This document shows positions 14,478 through 15,090 of a DNA stretch of 15,090 nt, in pieces. The position numbers and the translations under genes were made by a program. Every line of letters begins with the position of its first letter. The stretch's first letter is position 1. Below the pieces are notes generated by a model, which did not search any database, had not been told where the DNA came from, and saw nothing but the letters and a program-made list of their open reading frames with translations. The stretch spans positions 627-15,716 of the forward strand of contig MGLN01000028.1 of NCBI GenBank assembly GCA_001796045.1. Direction: 5' to 3'. This DNA comes from Caulobacterales bacterium RIFOXYB1_FULL_67_16. GTDB lineage: Bacteria; Pseudomonadota; Alphaproteobacteria; Caulobacterales; Caulobacteraceae.

Positions 14478-14567
14478 GTGCTGTTCCGGCCAAATCAGAC
14501 TGTTACGCCCTCCCCGCCCGAGATTTCTCGAACCATCGCCTTTGACTTAAGCCCGCGCCAGTCCTAA
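14478..14567 (+). CDS. Possible 29-residue leader peptide before ruvX
   Basis: A GTG at 14478 has AGGAGG 5 nt upstream, the best ribosome site in this region, and opens a 29-codon frame ending 9 nt before the ruvX GTG. The peptide (MLFRPNQTVTPSPPEISRTI, then AFDLSPRQS) has no known motif. Its codons include TTA, ATT and ACT, unlike the GC3-rich genes around it, which argues against a conserved protein. The ribosome site lies partly in the hairpin TTGGCC.ACAG / CTGT.GGCCAA (14458-14493). ruvX itself has only a weak site, so translational coupling is possible. Confidence 0.3.
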   Translation: MLFRPNQTVTPSPPEISRTIAFDLSPRQS

Positions 14568-14576
14568 CCGCAGGCC

Positions 14577-15056
14577 GTGCCTGTTCTCGACCTCCTTAAC
14601 CTGCCCGCCGCCTGCCCGCCCGAGACCCCGTGGATGGGGCTGGATCTGGGCGAGAAGACCATTGGGGTGGCCGTGTCGGACGCCACGCGCCTGATCGCCT
14701 CTCCGCTGGAGCTGATCCGCAAGTCCAAGTTCACGCATGAAGCCGAACAGCTGTTCAAGCTGATGGCCCATCGCAAGGTCTCGGCCCTGGTGATCGGCCT
14801 GCCGGTCAATATGGACGGAACCGAGGGGCCGCGCGCCCAGTCGTGCCGCGCCTTCGCCCGCAATCTGGAGCGGCTGCGACCCATAAACGTCGCCTTCTGG
14901 GACGAGCGGCTGTCCACCAGCGCGGTCGAGCGGTTCCTGATCGAGGACCTGGACCTGAACCGCAAGCGCCGGGCCGAGGTCGTGGACCGCACCGCCGCCG
15001 CCTGGATCCTGCAGGGCGCGCTGGACCGGGTGCGGGATCAGGCGAGCTGGATTTGA
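14577..15056 (+). CDS. ruvX: Holliday junction resolvase-like / pre-16S rRNA nuclease YqgF (RuvX)
   Basis: A 159-residue RNase H-fold nuclease of the YqgF/RuvX family, implicated in 5' maturation of 16S rRNA and, by fold, in Holliday junction cleavage; cytoplasmic. Motifs are GLDLGEKTIGVAVSD (21-35, first acidic residue D23), VIGLPVNMDGTEG (72-84), WDERLSTSAVE (108-118) and VVDRTAAAWILQGALD (135-150, D137), covering the conserved acidic positions. The GTG at 14577 is the likely start, giving the N-terminal extension MPVLDLLNLP seen, as I recall, in caulobacterial members; the first ATG is residue 20, almost at the RNase H strand, and leaves the protein short. The ribosome site before GTG is weak (AGG). 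The stop overlaps the next possible start by 4 nt. Confidence 0.95.
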   Translation: MPVLDLLNLPAACPPETPWMGLDLGEKTIGVAVSDATRLIASPLELIRKSKFTHEAEQLFKLMAHRKVSALVIGLPVNMDGTEGPRAQSCRAFARNLERLRPINVAFWDERLSTSAVERFLIEDLDLNRKRRAEVVDRTAAAWILQGALDRVRDQASWI

Positions 15057-15090
15057 ACGGGCTGATCGCCGGCGTCCTGCCGGTCTTTCT
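15053..15090 (+). CDS. Start of possible AEC-family permease (truncated by window edge)
   Basis: Only 12 complete codons are visible. A TTG at 15053 overlaps the ruvX stop (TTGA) and gives MNGLIAGVLPVF, a hydrophobic start that resembles auxin efflux carrier (AEC) family transporters. The frame stays open to the edge, and the 4-nt overlap fits an operon with ruvX. The sequence is too short for a firm call, and the start codon is rare. Confidence 0.4.
   Translation, partial: MNGLIAGVLPVF

Larger units (their letters stand above)
13998..14576. other. 579-nt divergent intergenic region, repeat- and hairpin-rich, possible RNA gene
   Basis: No long gene is convincing: open frames here use AT-rich third positions and mixed codons unlike the neighbours, and their products resemble nothing I know. 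Contents in order are a GATTC (GANTC) site at 14058; TTGGCGC/GCGCCAA inverted repeat (14110-14116, 14134-14140); three tandem 9-mers; an 8-bp hairpin at 14177; TATAAC at 14199; CGACAAA/TTTGTCG hairpin (14279-14296); GCGCTG/CAGCGC (14307-14320); pairing blocks around 14368-14400; and a hairpin at 14458-14493. The density of stems with lower GC suggests a structured RNA, but no known family motif was recognised. Confidence 0.5.

Overview
The window looks like a chromosome segment of a high-GC alphaproteobacterium of the Caulobacterales, most like Brevundimonas or Caulobacter. The evidence is strongly GC-biased third codon positions, a PssY/HfsE-type initiating sugar transferase, a polysaccharide export set split in the holdfast (Hfs) manner, RcnB-family envelope proteins, and a CtrA-box-like motif next to a GANTC site. 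The genus is inferred from gene content and sequence style; no database was searched.

Region 1 (1-7083) is a polysaccharide synthesis and export locus. On the + strand, four tightly coupled genes encode the end of an undecaprenyl-phosphate sugar transferase, a Wzx-type flippase and two family 2 glycosyltransferases, joined by 1-4 nt overlaps. Facing them on the - strand are a Wzz/HfsA-like inner-membrane chain-length/export protein and a separate HfsB-like cytoplasmic ATPase whose P-loop lysine is valine. Divergent from the HfsA-like gene is a Wza/HfsD-like outer-membrane export lipoprotein. The expected pathway is: sugar loaded on undecaprenyl phosphate, extended by the GT2 enzymes, flipped by Wzx, polymerised by an enzyme outside the window, and exported through the HfsA/HfsB/HfsD-like complex. 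Holdfast is the likeliest product, but another exopolysaccharide is possible.

Region 2 (7092-8301) holds two - strand genes, a small Sel1-like repeat protein and a Nu-class (YfcG/YghU-like) glutathione S-transferase.

Region 3 (8302-10190) has two tandem + strand RcnB-family secreted proteins. They share the C-terminal domain but have different low-complexity linkers, one Arg/Asp-rich and one built on an Arg-Pro-Asp-Arg-Pro pattern. The first is preceded by a tandem 8-bp repeat, the second by mutually exclusive hairpins. A strong bidirectional terminator closes the region.

Region 4 (10225-13997) encodes the GatCAB tRNA-dependent amidotransferase on the - strand. gatC-gatA is one unit, and gatB is separated from it by a + strand gene for a small histidine-rich secreted protein.

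Region 5 (13998-15090) is a 579-nt stretch without a convincing long gene but rich in repeats and hairpins, then ruvX (yqgF) and the first codons of what may be an AEC-type permease.
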